Source: Candidatus Methylobacter oryzae
Lineage (GTDB): Bacteria; Pseudomonadota; Gammaproteobacteria; Methylococcales; Methylomonadaceae
Reading direction: 5' to 3'
NCBI RefSeq assembly: GCF_003994235.2
Contig: NZ_RYFG02000107.1
Location: forward strand, 1-64,000
DNA: 64,000 nucleotides
A program made the translations under genes and the position numbers. Positions 56,739 through 64,000 of the stretch are shown one piece after another (positions within the stretch are counted from its first letter, which is position 1; each line of letters starts with the position of its first letter). The notes beneath the pieces are model-generated. The model saw nothing but the letters and a program-made list of their open reading frames with translations, was not told the DNA's origin and made no database searches.

Positions 56739-58214
56739 ATGGCGCGCACTCTTCTGGTTGTTGACGATCTCTCCGACTGGAACCCTTATTATCCGAGCGA
56801 TCAAGTTATTACTTTTGAAACTTACCTGGCGACCGAGCATGATCCCGCTCAGCAGCGCGTCCGCATCATCAATCTTTGCAGCAGCTACCGTTATCTTTCC
56901 GACGGCTATTACTGTTCGCTGCTGGCCGAAGCCAGGGGCCATCATGTCATTCCCTCGGTTAAAGTGCTGAACGATTTGGGCAAAAAAGCGCTATACCGCC
57001 TGCAGCTTGACGACTTGTCGCAAACGCTGGAACGCGCGGTTAAAAGCGCCGACAAGAACAGTGAAATAAACGTGATGAGTTATTTCGGCACCACGCCCGA
57101 TCAATCTTTCCAGGAACTTACCCGATTGTTGTTCGAACGCTTTTCCTGTCCGATCCTGGAAGTGACATTGCGCTGCTACTCAAAGCAGTGGGAAATTGTC
57201 GGCTTAAAACCCATATCGCACCGTCATCTGGATGATGCGCAGCAAACCGTGTTTGCCGACGCGCTGGATAAATTCAGCACCAAAGTTTGGCGCAAAGGCC
57301 GCACCCGCAAAGCGGCCCGCTTCGATCTGGCGATATTGATCAACCCGGAAGAACAGCTGCCGCCAAGCAACCGCGGCGCGTTGAGGAAATTCATCAAGGT
57401 CGGCAGGCAACTGGGCATAGAAATCGAACTGATAACCCAGCATCATTATGTGCGTTTGCCGGAGTTCGACGGCTTGTTCATACGCGAAACCACCAACATC
57501 GATCACCATACTTACCGCTTCGCCAAAAAGGCCGAAGCCGAGGGCTTGGTCGTCATCGACGATCCGACCTCGATGCTGCGTTGCACGAATAAAGTTTATC
57601 TTGCCGACCTGTTCCGCACCCACAAAGTGCCGACGCCCAAAACCTGGCTGCTACACAAGGGCAATGCCGCGCATTTGGACAGGGTCGAAGCGGAAGCCGG
57701 TTTCCCGGTGGTGGTAAAAATCCCCGACGGTTCTTTTTCTCGCGGCATCGTGAAGGTTCATAATCGCAAAGAGCTGGAACTTAAAGTGGAAGAACTGTTT
57801 CAAAAATCCGCATTGTTGTTGGCGCAGGAATTTCTTTATACCGATTTTGATTGGCGCATCGGAATATTTAATAACAAAGCCTTGTATGCTTGCCGCTACT
57901 ACATGGTTAAAAACCACTGGCAGATTTACCGCCACGGCAGCCGCCGGATCGATACCGGCAGTTTCGCGACGCTGCCGACGTTCGAGGTGCCCAAGGCCGT
58001 GCTGGATGCCGCGTTAAAAGCGACCCAGCCGATAGGCAACGGTTTGTACGGCGTCGACGTTAAGGAAAAAGACGGCAAAGGTTATGTGATAGAGGTCAAC
58101 GACAACCCGAATATCGACAGCGGCGTCGAAGATAAATACCTGGGCGACGAGCTGTATCGATTGGTGATGACCGAGTTGCTAAGGCGCATGGAAAATCGCA
58201 GCAAAGGCGTATGA
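56739..58214 (+). CDS. RLAN-domain RimK-type ATP-grasp ligase
   Basis: 491 residues. N-terminal RLAN domain (about 1-190, 'RTLLVVDDLSDWNPYYPSDQ' then 'NLCSSYRYLSDGYYCSLLAEARGH') and C-terminal RimK-like ATP-grasp (about 270-480: 'VVVKIPDGSFSRGIVKV', 'LLLAQEFLYTDFDWRIGIFN', and metal-binding 'YVIEVNDNPNIDSG'). RimK-type enzymes ligate amino acids to peptide or protein ends. The divergent GNAT-C39 and DUF2817 genes complete a make-and-trim set. Product not known. Confidence 0.9.
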   Translation: MARTLLVVDDLSDWNPYYPSDQVITFETYLATEHDPAQQRVRIINLCSSYRYLSDGYYCSLLAEARGHHVIPSVKVLNDLGKKALYRLQLDDLSQTLERAVKSADKNSEINVMSYFGTTPDQSFQELTRLLFERFSCPILEVTLRCYSKQWEIVGLKPISHRHLDDAQQTVFADALDKFSTKVWRKGRTRKAARFDLAILINPEEQLPPSNRGALRKFIKVGRQLGIEIELITQHHYVRLPEFDGLFIRETTNIDHHTYRFAKKAEAEGLVVIDDPTSMLRCTNKVYLADLFRTHKVPTPKTWLLHKGNAAHLDRVEAEAGFPVVVKIPDGSFSRGIVKVHNRKELELKVEELFQKSALLLAQEFLYTDFDWRIGIFNNKALYACRYYMVKNHWQIYRHGSRRIDTGSFATLPTFEVPKAVLDAALKATQPIGNGLYGVDVKEKDGKGYVIEVNDNPNIDSGVEDKYLGDELYRLVMTELLRRMENRSKGV

Positions 58215-58231
58215 AACACCATGTAGATTTT

Positions 58232-58249
58232 GGAGTGCAGGCTCAGCCT
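58232..58249. repeat. GGAGTGCAGGCT repeat, left copy
   Basis: GGAGTGCAGGCTCAGCCT, a near match to the arms of the larger inverted repeat at 58706-58770. It lies 44 bp before the small secreted protein gene. Confidence 0.6.
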
Positions 58250-58292
58250 GCCTTGCGAGCGATTGTTTTTAGAATTTTAACAAGAGGCAACC

Positions 58293-58703
58293 ATGTTCAA
58301 GGTCAATTTATCTACACTGTTACTGGCAGTAGCAATCTCTTTTCAAGCTGTTTATGCGGACGACGAAATAAATTCAGCATTGCAGAAAACCCAAGACTGC
58401 CTTAGAAACCAAAACTGCGATGCCGCCAAAACCGATGCGGGAAGAGCGGCCGAGCAAAAAACCCTGGAGATAGTGGGGGGCAACGCCGCTAACTTGCAAG
58501 AGCTATATGATATCTCCGCCGACATCATGCCTATGTTGGTGCAGCAAGCGGGCGGAGATTCGGCAGCGATGCAGGCCATCCTGATGAAAGCCCAAACCGA
58601 TCCCGAGAGTTTCTTGAATTCACTGTCGCCGGAAATTCAATCAAAGATTAAAAATATCGCGAATGCGGTAGAGAAAAGCAAGGCGTCAGGCCAAAGACCA
58701 TGA
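58293..58703 (+). CDS. Small secreted hypothetical protein
   Basis: 136 residues with a signal peptide (cleavage near VYA-DD). Mature part is helical and polar, with two Cys near the start ('DCLRNQNC') that could form a disulfide. No family recognised. It follows the ATP-grasp gene on the same strand, but the GGAGTGCAGGCT repeat lies between, and a longer inverted copy follows 3 bp after the stop. So the gene is framed by the same repeat on both sides. Confidence 0.65.
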   Translation: MFKVNLSTLLLAVAISFQAVYADDEINSALQKTQDCLRNQNCDAAKTDAGRAAEQKTLEIVGGNAANLQELYDISADIMPMLVQQAGGDSAAMQAILMKAQTDPESFLNSLSPEIQSKIKNIANAVEKSKASGQRP

Positions 58704-58705
58704 TC

Positions 58706-58770
58706 GGAGTGCAAGCTCCGCCTAAAGCGCCTACTTTTGGTGCTTGCAAAGCAGGCGAAGCCTGCACTCC
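58706..58770. repeat. Inverted GGAGTGCA repeat pair
   Basis: Left arm GGAGTGCAAGCTCCGCCT (58706-58723) and right arm AGGCGAAGCCTGCACTCC (58753-58770) match at 16 of 18 positions. It starts 3 bp after the stop of the small secreted protein and could end its transcript, though no T run follows. Confidence 0.75.
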
Positions 58771-58890
58771 AAAGCTTATCTATTATTTGCCCCAATGATT
58801 TAACGCTGTCGAAGGATTCTTGCTCATAGCCGGACAAAATCGGATCAGTGCTACAATGCCTTCACCCCGGTCCAAAGCAGAGCAACCCCC

Positions 58891-59304
58891 ATGATTCGAC
58901 TCCTCTATCTCAGTCAGGCTTCAAGTGCATTAACTAAAGACCAGGTACAGAAAATCCTGGAGTCATCGCGGCGGAATAATCCGGCTCTTGGCCTGACCGG
59001 CGTTCTTATCCACGGTGGCGGCGTATTCATGCAGGTTTTGGAAGGGCCTGAACAAGCAGTGCTCCGTATGTATCTGAAGATACTGGAGGATAAAAGACAC
59101 ATCAATTGCAAAATTATCTACATCACGCCAATAGACAAGCGAATCTTCGAAGGCTGGTCCATGGGCGCCATCGAGCGCGACGATGTTTTGGGATTCGATC
59201 AAATCATGGAATTGCATCATCAGCGAAAAGAAGTCGTTCAAGCCAAGGTCTTCACAAATGCGATGCATGAATTTCTTGATATTCTGAAGGCCGAGCATGG
59301 CTGA
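58891..59304 (+). CDS. Single-domain BLUF blue-light photoreceptor
   Basis: 137 residues. The flavin-photocycle residues Y6 ('RLLYLSQAS'), N30 ('RRNNPALGLTGVL') and Q48 ('GGGVFMQVLEG') are all present, as is W89/M91 ('EGWSMGAIE'). It has a C-terminal helical cap but no output domain, so it must signal through a partner. No partner gene is adjacent. Its role is unknown; BLUF proteins often adjust cyclic-di-GMP or motility. Confidence 0.93.
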   Translation: MIRLLYLSQASSALTKDQVQKILESSRRNNPALGLTGVLIHGGGVFMQVLEGPEQAVLRMYLKILEDKRHINCKIIYITPIDKRIFEGWSMGAIERDDVLGFDQIMELHHQRKEVVQAKVFTNAMHEFLDILKAEHG

Positions 59305-59488
59305 TTAAATCTTTGCTGATTTAATTACTCCCCGGTGGCGGCATTACGCGGCTGGGAGCAAGACCTGATCGATAAGGTAGCGTAGATAAGTTTTGGAGTG
59401 AGCATAAGATATGCCGTGCTACCATTAAATGACCGAAGGCAGACACAGCGTTTCTTACTTGACTTATTGCTTTTATAGAGAGTTTATT

Positions 59489-59680
59489 ATGAGAACAGTC
59501 AAATTCACATCGTGGCAAGATGACACATTTTTTATTGGTTTCCTTAATGAATACCCAGACTACCAGACTCAAGGCACAAGCAAAGAGGAGCTTATCGAAA
59601 ACTTGAAAGACCTATTAATTGATATTGAATCCGATCAAGTGCCTTACATTCGTAAAGTCGAAGAGTTACTGGTTGCTTGA
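59489..59680 (+). CDS. hicB: HicB-type antitoxin
   Basis: 63 residues from ATG at 59489. 'VKFTSWQDDTFFIGFLNEYPDYQTQGTSKEELIENLKDLL' is the partial RNase-H fold of HicB (only the N-terminal part; no DNA-binding tail). The order is antitoxin first, then toxin with the stop directly followed by GTG. The pair probably represses itself through HicB, but the missing DNA-binding part makes that unclear. Confidence 0.85.
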   Translation: MRTVKFTSWQDDTFFIGFLNEYPDYQTQGTSKEELIENLKDLLIDIESDQVPYIRKVEELLVA

Positions 59681-59860
59681 GTGAAAAGGCGTGATTTGAT
59701 TAAGTTACTTGAGCAGATGGGCTGTGTTCTTGTCCGTAATGGAGGGCGGCATGATTGGTACACCAATCCCCAGTCCAAGCAATCGCAGCCTGTGCCTCGC
59801 CGTAATGAAATCAATGAAAATTTGGCGAAGTCAATAATCAAAAAACTGGGCGATGCTTAG
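59681..59860 (+). CDS. hicA: HicA-type mRNA interferase toxin
   Basis: 59 residues starting with GTG directly after the hicB TGA. The dsRBD-like fold is shown by 'KRRDLIKLLEQMGCVLVRNGGRHDWYTNP' with the catalytic His in GGRHD, and 'VPRRNEINENLAKSIIKKLG'. Cuts mRNA when free of HicB. The frame is short but continuous and matches the family end to end, so it appears intact. Confidence 0.88.
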   Translation: MKRRDLIKLLEQMGCVLVRNGGRHDWYTNPQSKQSQPVPRRNEINENLAKSIIKKLGDA

Positions 59861-59901
59861 CAAATGCAATCCGCACAAAATTGCTCCACTGTGAGGTCGC
59901 T

Positions 59902-60153
59902 ATGTATTGGGATGTAAAAACTGTAAAGCCGTTGCCGGACTTTTGCATCTATGTCGAAATAGAAGATGGACGCAAAGGGGTCTTTGATTTGAAGCCTTAT
60001 CTCGACCACGGCGTTTTTCGCGAGCTTCGGAACGTGCATTATTTCAATCAGGTCGGCATTTTGTTTGGAGCGGTAACTTGGCCGCATGAGCAGAATATTG
60101 CGCCTGAGACATTGCTTGCCGAAATAGTTCCAATGGAATCAATCGCGCTTTGA
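59902..60153 (+). CDS. DUF2442 protein
   Basis: 83 residues from ATG at 59902, with GAGG upstream (a TTG at 59881 is less likely). 'WDVKTVKPLPDFCIYVEIEDGRKGVFDLKPYL' and 'FRELRNVHYFNQVGILFGAVTWPHEQNIAPETL' are the DUF2442 pattern. The family often pairs with DUF4160 in toxin-antitoxin-like units, but here it follows HicBA after 41 bp. Function unknown. Confidence 0.85.
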   Translation: MYWDVKTVKPLPDFCIYVEIEDGRKGVFDLKPYLDHGVFRELRNVHYFNQVGILFGAVTWPHEQNIAPETLLAEIVPMESIAL

Positions 60154-60225
60154 TAGACTGGAAATATCGGATAAGAACAGCGTACAAGTCGCGTTAAAAT
60201 ATCGTTGTTTTCCTCGCACACTGAG

Positions 60226-60330
60226 TTGGCTCCCAATCTCCGGATTGGGAGCCAAGAAGGCGAAACTCCTGCTTCGTGAAATGGGAAGCTAGAGCTTCCG
60301 TAACTGAATTCCCAAGCTGGAGCTTGGGAA
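60226..60330. repeat. Three palindromes upstream of the restriction gene
   Basis: TTGGCTCCCAATC-TCCG-GATTGGGAGCCAA (60226-60255, 13-bp perfect arms), GGAAGCT-AG-AGCTTCC (about 60283-60298) and TTCCCAAGCT-GG-AGCTTGGGAA (60309-60330). They fill the 196-bp gap before the EcoRV-like gene, whose ATG is 20 bp after the last. They could terminate the upstream gene or damp expression of the restriction enzyme. Confidence 0.8.
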
Positions 60331-60349
60331 CTAGCAATAACATATTTAC

Positions 60350-61180
60350 ATGACAGAAAAAGAAATCTTTGCAGAAAAACTTGAGGAATTCGTCGCCGAG
60401 TTTAAAGAGCACATTAGTACTGAGGACGGCCAATGGACAGTCAAGGGCTTTATTGACGTTTTCAAGAACGTATACACAATTTCTTCCGATACGAAAATTG
60501 TATCGAAAATCCTTGAAATCCATCTATTCCCTAAAATTCTGCAGTTTGCCCAAACTAATGGCTACAAGGTGGTTCTTGCCGATCACCAGAATTACTATCC
60601 CGACATATCATTTGTCAAAGCCGACGATGAATCCGTCAGATTCGCCGTTGATTTTAAGACAACCTATCGGAATCCAAAAAAGCCGCATCTATGCAATGGA
60701 TTTACGCTGGGTTCGCATGGCAAATATTTTGAACATCGCTCCAGCAGCAAAAATATTCAGTTTCCTTACAGTACCTATTCGGGGCATTTTTGTCTTGGCA
60801 TCATCTACGATAGGGCCGATGGCGCAAGCATTGATGAGACAAAAGCGTGTAGTATTGATGAGCTGCATTCAATTACTTCAGTAGCAAGAAATTTTCAGTT
60901 TTTTGTGGCGGAAAAATGGAAAATCGCAAGCGATAAAGGCGGTAGCGGCAATACGGCTAATATCGGAAGCATCAACAATATTGCCGATATAATCAGTGGT
61001 CAGGGCATGTTTTCAAAGCTTGGCGAACATTGGTTCGATGAGTATTGGATAAACTATAAAAAAATAACCATCCTAAACGAAAACGGTGAAGCAAAAATAA
61101 TCTCTACGTTACGAGACTTCGTGGCGTATAAAAATGGAGATTTATCGTTGGTTATAAATAAGAGGAATGGCGAAGAATGA
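60350..61180 (+). CDS. EcoRV-family type II restriction endonuclease
   Basis: 276 residues. It aligns by eye with EcoRV over the whole length: '[18 protein letters not shown]', '[10 protein letters not shown]', '[10 protein letters not shown]', '[10 protein letters not shown]', '[18 protein letters not shown]' and '[15 protein letters not shown]'. The catalytic acids D85 and D101 and K103 correspond to EcoRV D74, D90 and K92. So it should cut GATATC or a close variant. It overlaps the methylase by 4 bp (ATGA). No strong ribosome site, which would keep levels low. Confidence 0.92.
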   Translation: MTEKEIFAEKLEEFVAEFKEHISTEDGQWTVKGFIDVFKNVYTISSDTKIVSKILEIHLFPKILQFAQTNGYKVVLADHQNYYPDISFVKADDESVRFAVDFKTTYRNPKKPHLCNGFTLGSHGKYFEHRSSSKNIQFPYSTYSGHFCLGIIYDRADGASIDETKACSIDELHSITSVARNFQFFVAEKWKIASDKGGSGNTANIGSINNIADIISGQGMFSKLGEHWFDEYWINYKKITILNENGEAKIISTLRDFVAYKNGDLSLVINKRNGEE

Positions 61181-62094
61181 TCGTAAAAACCGGTGTGCCG
61201 CCGATCAAGTCGCAAGGCATAAAAACCAAACTCGTGCCGTGGATAAAAAGCATTATTCCTAGCGATTTTACCGGCGCATGGATTGAGCCTTTTATGGGCA
61301 CTGGCGCGGTAGCTTTTAATGTTGCGCCTCAGCGTGCCGTTTTATGCGATGCGAACCCGCACTTGATTAACTTTTATGTAGGAATAGCGTCAGGGGAAAT
61401 AACGCCGGAAGTGGTTAAGGAATATCTAACACGCGAAGGCGAATTGCTCTTATCGAAAGGTGAAGACCACTATTACTTTGTAAGAGAGCGATTTAACTCC
61501 GAGCATTCGCCGCTGGATTTTTTGTTTGTTAATCGTGCAGGATTCAACGGCATGATCCGCTTCAATCGAAAAGGCGGATTCAACATTCCTTTCTGCAGAA
61601 AGCCGCAACGTTTCGCGCAAGCCTATATAACTAAAATCACTAATCAAGTGGATTGGGTTTGTAAAATAATCAAGACCAAGGAATTCATATTCAAGTGTCA
61701 GGATTTTAATCAAACCATTTCCGAGGCATCGCCATCGGATATTATCTATTGCGATCCGCCTTATATTGGTCGGCATGTTGACTACTACAATGGCTGGGAT
61801 GATTCTCACGAACGAGAGCTATTCGATAGGCTTTCCGGTTTTGGCGGAAAGTTTATTTTATCGACATGGCATCATAATGATTACCGGGAAAACGAATACA
61901 TTAAAACCCTATGGTCAAAGCATTCCGTTCTTACCCGTGAACATTTCTATCATGTCGGCGGCAAGGAAACGAACAGGAATCCTGTGATTGAAGCTTTGGT
62001 TACAAATTTCAGTGCGGTTTCTATAGAGCGGAAAAAAGAAAAGCCAATTCAATATTCGCTATTTGAAACACAAGCCGAACATGACGCCGCATAA
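61177..62094 (+). CDS. DNA adenine methyltransferase, partner of the EcoRV-like enzyme
   Basis: 305 residues. Dam-like N6-adenine methylase (alpha class): SAM-binding '[15 protein letters not shown]' and catalytic '[16 protein letters not shown]' (DPPY). It should protect the same site as the restriction enzyme. Gene order restriction then methylase with a 4-bp overlap. The GATATC site occurs in this window, for example at about 1330 and 12368, so the genome depends on methylation rather than site loss. Confidence 0.93.
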   Translation: MIVKTGVPPIKSQGIKTKLVPWIKSIIPSDFTGAWIEPFMGTGAVAFNVAPQRAVLCDANPHLINFYVGIASGEITPEVVKEYLTREGELLLSKGEDHYYFVRERFNSEHSPLDFLFVNRAGFNGMIRFNRKGGFNIPFCRKPQRFAQAYITKITNQVDWVCKIIKTKEFIFKCQDFNQTISEASPSDIIYCDPPYIGRHVDYYNGWDDSHERELFDRLSGFGGKFILSTWHHNDYRENEYIKTLWSKHSVLTREHFYHVGGKETNRNPVIEALVTNFSAVSIERKKEKPIQYSLFETQAEHDAA

Positions 62095-62173
62095 TAAATT
62101 GTTGCGACAAACACATTAAAGTTCACCGCCGAATTGTGCAGTTACGGCTATTCGCAATCAACCCCACTACCCC

Positions 62174-64000
62174 ATGCTCCCCACTCTAGTCCGCTTCTCC
62201 ATCCGTTTCTACGGCATCGTCATCGCGCTTGCCGTTTTGATCCTGCTTTACGGCAGCTACCGCTTCGCCACGGCCGGCCTCGACATTTTTCCCGAATTCT
62301 CTCCGAAGCAGGTCATCATCCAGACCGAATCGCCGGGCCTTTCTTCCGAACAGGTTGAGGTGTTGGTAACCCAGCAAATCGAAACCTCGATCAGCGGCCT
62401 GATCGGCATGAAGTCGGTGCGCTCGGAATCGATTCAGGGACTGTCTATCGTTACCGCCATTTTTAACGAAAACACCGACGTCTACCGCAACCGCCAGTTG
62501 ATCAGCGAGCGTTTGACGACGTTGGCCGGCGTGCTGCCGCTCGGCATTACGCCGGTGGCAATCCCGCTATCCTCGTCTTCGGCGACAGTTCTAACGATAG
62601 GCTTAAACAAGGACGACCAGACCGATTTAATGGCGTTGCGCAGCCTGGTCGATTGGACGATTGTGCCGCGCTTGAAGGCGGTGCCGGGCGTTGCCGACGT
62701 GAACGTGTTCGGCGGCGACATCCAGCAGTTGCAAATCCAGGCCGATCCGCTGCAATTGCATCGTTTTAACCTGACGCTGGAAGATGTTATCCAGGCCGCG
62801 TCAAAGGCCGGCAATATCCAGGGCGGCGGTTTTATCGAAAACAGCAACCAGCGCTTTACGTTGCAGATGAAAGGGCAGCCGGTCACGCCGGAGCAATTCG
62901 GCAAAATCCTGGTCAAGCGCGAGCAGGGCCGCAATGTGACGCTGGGCGAAGTGACTACCATTCAATATGCGCCGGAACCGCCGATTGGCGCGGCGCAGAT
63001 CATGGGCAAGCCCGGCATCGTGATGATGGTGATCGGCCAGTACGGGGCCAATACCTTGTCGGTGTCGCGGCAGGTCGAGCAGACGCTGCAAGAGTTCGAG
63101 CCGATTTTTAAAAAGCAGGCGATTAATTTTTACTCGCACTTGTTCCGGCCGGCCGATTATATCGAACGCTCGCTGAGCAATTTGTCCGGGCATTTGCTGA
63201 TCGGCGGCTTGTTCGTCGTGATCATCCTGTACCTGTTTTTGTTCAATTTCCGCACCGCGTTTATTTCGGCGCTGGCGATTCCGGTGTCGCTGATCGGCGC
63301 GGTGATCGTGCTGTTGGAAAGCGGCGTGAACCTGAACATCATGGTGCTGGGCGGTTTGGCTATCGCGTTGGGCGAGGTCGTCGACGATGCGATTATCGAT
63401 ACCGAAAACATTTTTCGCCGTTTGCGCGAGAATCGTTTGCTGGCCAAGCCGCTGCCGGTCGCCGAGGTGGTTTATAGTGCGTCGCTGGAAGTGCGCAGCT
63501 CGGTGGTTTACGCGAGCTTTATCGTCGCGCTGGTGTTCGTGCCGTTGCTGACGTTGAACGGCGTGGCCGGGCGCTTGTTTTCGCCGCTCGGTTATTCGTA
63601 CATCCTGGCGATTCTAACCTCGTTGCTGGTCGCGCTGACGTTGACGCCGGCACTGTGCTTTATGTTGCTCGGTAATGCGGTCGCGACCGACGAAGATCCG
63701 CCGCTGATTCGCCGCATCAAGCCGCTGTATAACGCTTTGTTGAGCTGGGTTTCCAGGCATTTCCGGCCGGTCGTGACGGCCAGCGCTGTTATTTGCGTGT
63801 CCGGTCTGCTGGCTTTTTTCAGTTTGGACAGCAAATTCCTGCCCGAACTGCGCGAAGGCCATTATATCGTCCACACGACCAGTATTCCCGGCACGTCGTT
63901 GCAGGAATCGATCCGGATAGGCAGCAAGCTGACCGAGCAGTTCGTCGCGATTCCGGGCATACAATCGGTGTCGCAATGGGCGGGCAGGGCAGAGCGGGGC
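62174..64000 (+). CDS. Heavy-metal RND efflux pump subunit (CzcA/CusA type), partial
   Basis: 609 codons before the window ends; a full protein would have about 1030 residues. First helix 'FYGIVIALAVLILLYGSY', porter domain blocks, then the membrane block with 'IALGEVVDDAIIDTENIFRRLREN', the heavy-metal RND charge-relay region (Asp, Asp, Glu). ATG at 62174 is the family start (MLPTLVRFSIRFYG). Exports metal ions from periplasm or cytosol with a membrane fusion protein and an outer-membrane channel, not seen upstream, so they may follow. Confidence 0.92.
   Translation, partial: MLPTLVRFSIRFYGIVIALAVLILLYGSYRFATAGLDIFPEFSPKQVIIQTESPGLSSEQVEVLVTQQIETSISGLIGMKSVRSESIQGLSIVTAIFNENTDVYRNRQLISERLTTLAGVLPLGITPVAIPLSSSSATVLTIGLNKDDQTDLMALRSLVDWTIVPRLKAVPGVADVNVFGGDIQQLQIQADPLQLHRFNLTLEDVIQAASKAGNIQGGGFIENSNQRFTLQMKGQPVTPEQFGKILVKREQGRNVTLGEVTTIQYAPEPPIGAAQIMGKPGIVMMVIGQYGANTLSVSRQVEQTLQEFEPIFKKQAINFYSHLFRPADYIERSLSNLSGHLLIGGLFVVIILYLFLFNFRTAFISALAIPVSLIGAVIVLLESGVNLNIMVLGGLAIALGEVVDDAIIDTENIFRRLRENRLLAKPLPVAEVVYSASLEVRSSVVYASFIVALVFVPLLTLNGVAGRLFSPLGYSYILAILTSLLVALTLTPALCFMLLGNAVATDEDPPLIRRIKPLYNALLSWVSRHFRPVVTASAVICVSGLLAFFSLDSKFLPELREGHYIVHTTSIPGTSLQESIRIGSKLTEQFVAIPGIQSVSQWAGRAERG

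Overview
The window looks like chromosome of a gammaproteobacterium, most probably a type I methanotroph (Methylococcales) or a close relative. The housekeeping block tgt-yajC-secD-secF-ndk-rlmN-pilF-hisS-yfgM-bamB-der has gammaproteobacterial content and order. A two-gene quinoprotein (methanol-dehydrogenase-type) accessory module and an exosortase-associated TIGR04073 protein fit a methylotroph. The species call is inference; no marker gene such as pmoA, mxaF or rRNA is present.

Layout. 0-3 kb: end of an unknown gene, then a minus-strand accessory group (lectin-like protein, lipase-like hydrolase, membrane protein). 3-11.6 kb: signalling region with a NarL-type response regulator, a convergent hybrid histidine kinase, and a TonB receptor / YfiR-like / GGDEF-EAL cluster. 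12-23.6 kb: the housekeeping block. 23.9-26.5 kb: tpx, then a possible defence pair (AAA ATPase plus TOPRIM/DUF4276-like protein) whose second gene is split by a -1 shift at a slippery heptamer. 26.5-31.6 kb: five-gene minus-strand operon (beta-barrel, phosphate-binding-like protein, histidine kinase, HD-GYP regulator, SGNH hydrolase). 31.9-33.7 kb: quinoprotein relay metallohydrolase and SoxYZ-like carrier. 34-42.4 kb: mixed region with a pRiA4b ORF-3 protein, decayed CHAT/TPR and toxin-antitoxin relics, several families of palindromic repeats, an acyltransferase-like membrane protein, maf, and a three-gene phospholipid operon. 42.4-46.3 kb: tex, TIGR04073 protein, cupin, HIT protein. 46.6-50.9 kb: AT-rich island with a HEAT-repeat membrane protein and a complete RiPP cluster, including a 58-residue precursor peptide ending in YDR-V-HNR-HNR, a radical SAM/SPASM maturase, a 2OG-Fe(II) oxygenase and an HExxH-type peptide hydroxylase. 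51.2-54 kb: recR, ybaB, dnaX and the 4.5S SRP RNA. 54-58.2 kb: GNAT-C39 peptidase fusion, DUF2817 peptidase and RLAN/RimK-type ATP-grasp ligase. 58.2-62.1 kb: small secreted protein flanked by repeats, BLUF photoreceptor, HicBA, DUF2442, and an EcoRV-like restriction-modification pair. 62.2 kb to the end: a truncated heavy-metal RND pump.

How parts work together. tgt to der covers tRNA modification and charging, Sec export, outer-membrane assembly and ribosome assembly. Three regions feed phosphorelay or cyclic-di-GMP signalling (making and degrading enzymes are both present). Accessory DNA is concentrated where AT content rises or repeats cluster. The most interesting item is the RiPP cluster: the precursor sits 13 bp before its maturase, and the three enzyme genes overlap end to end.
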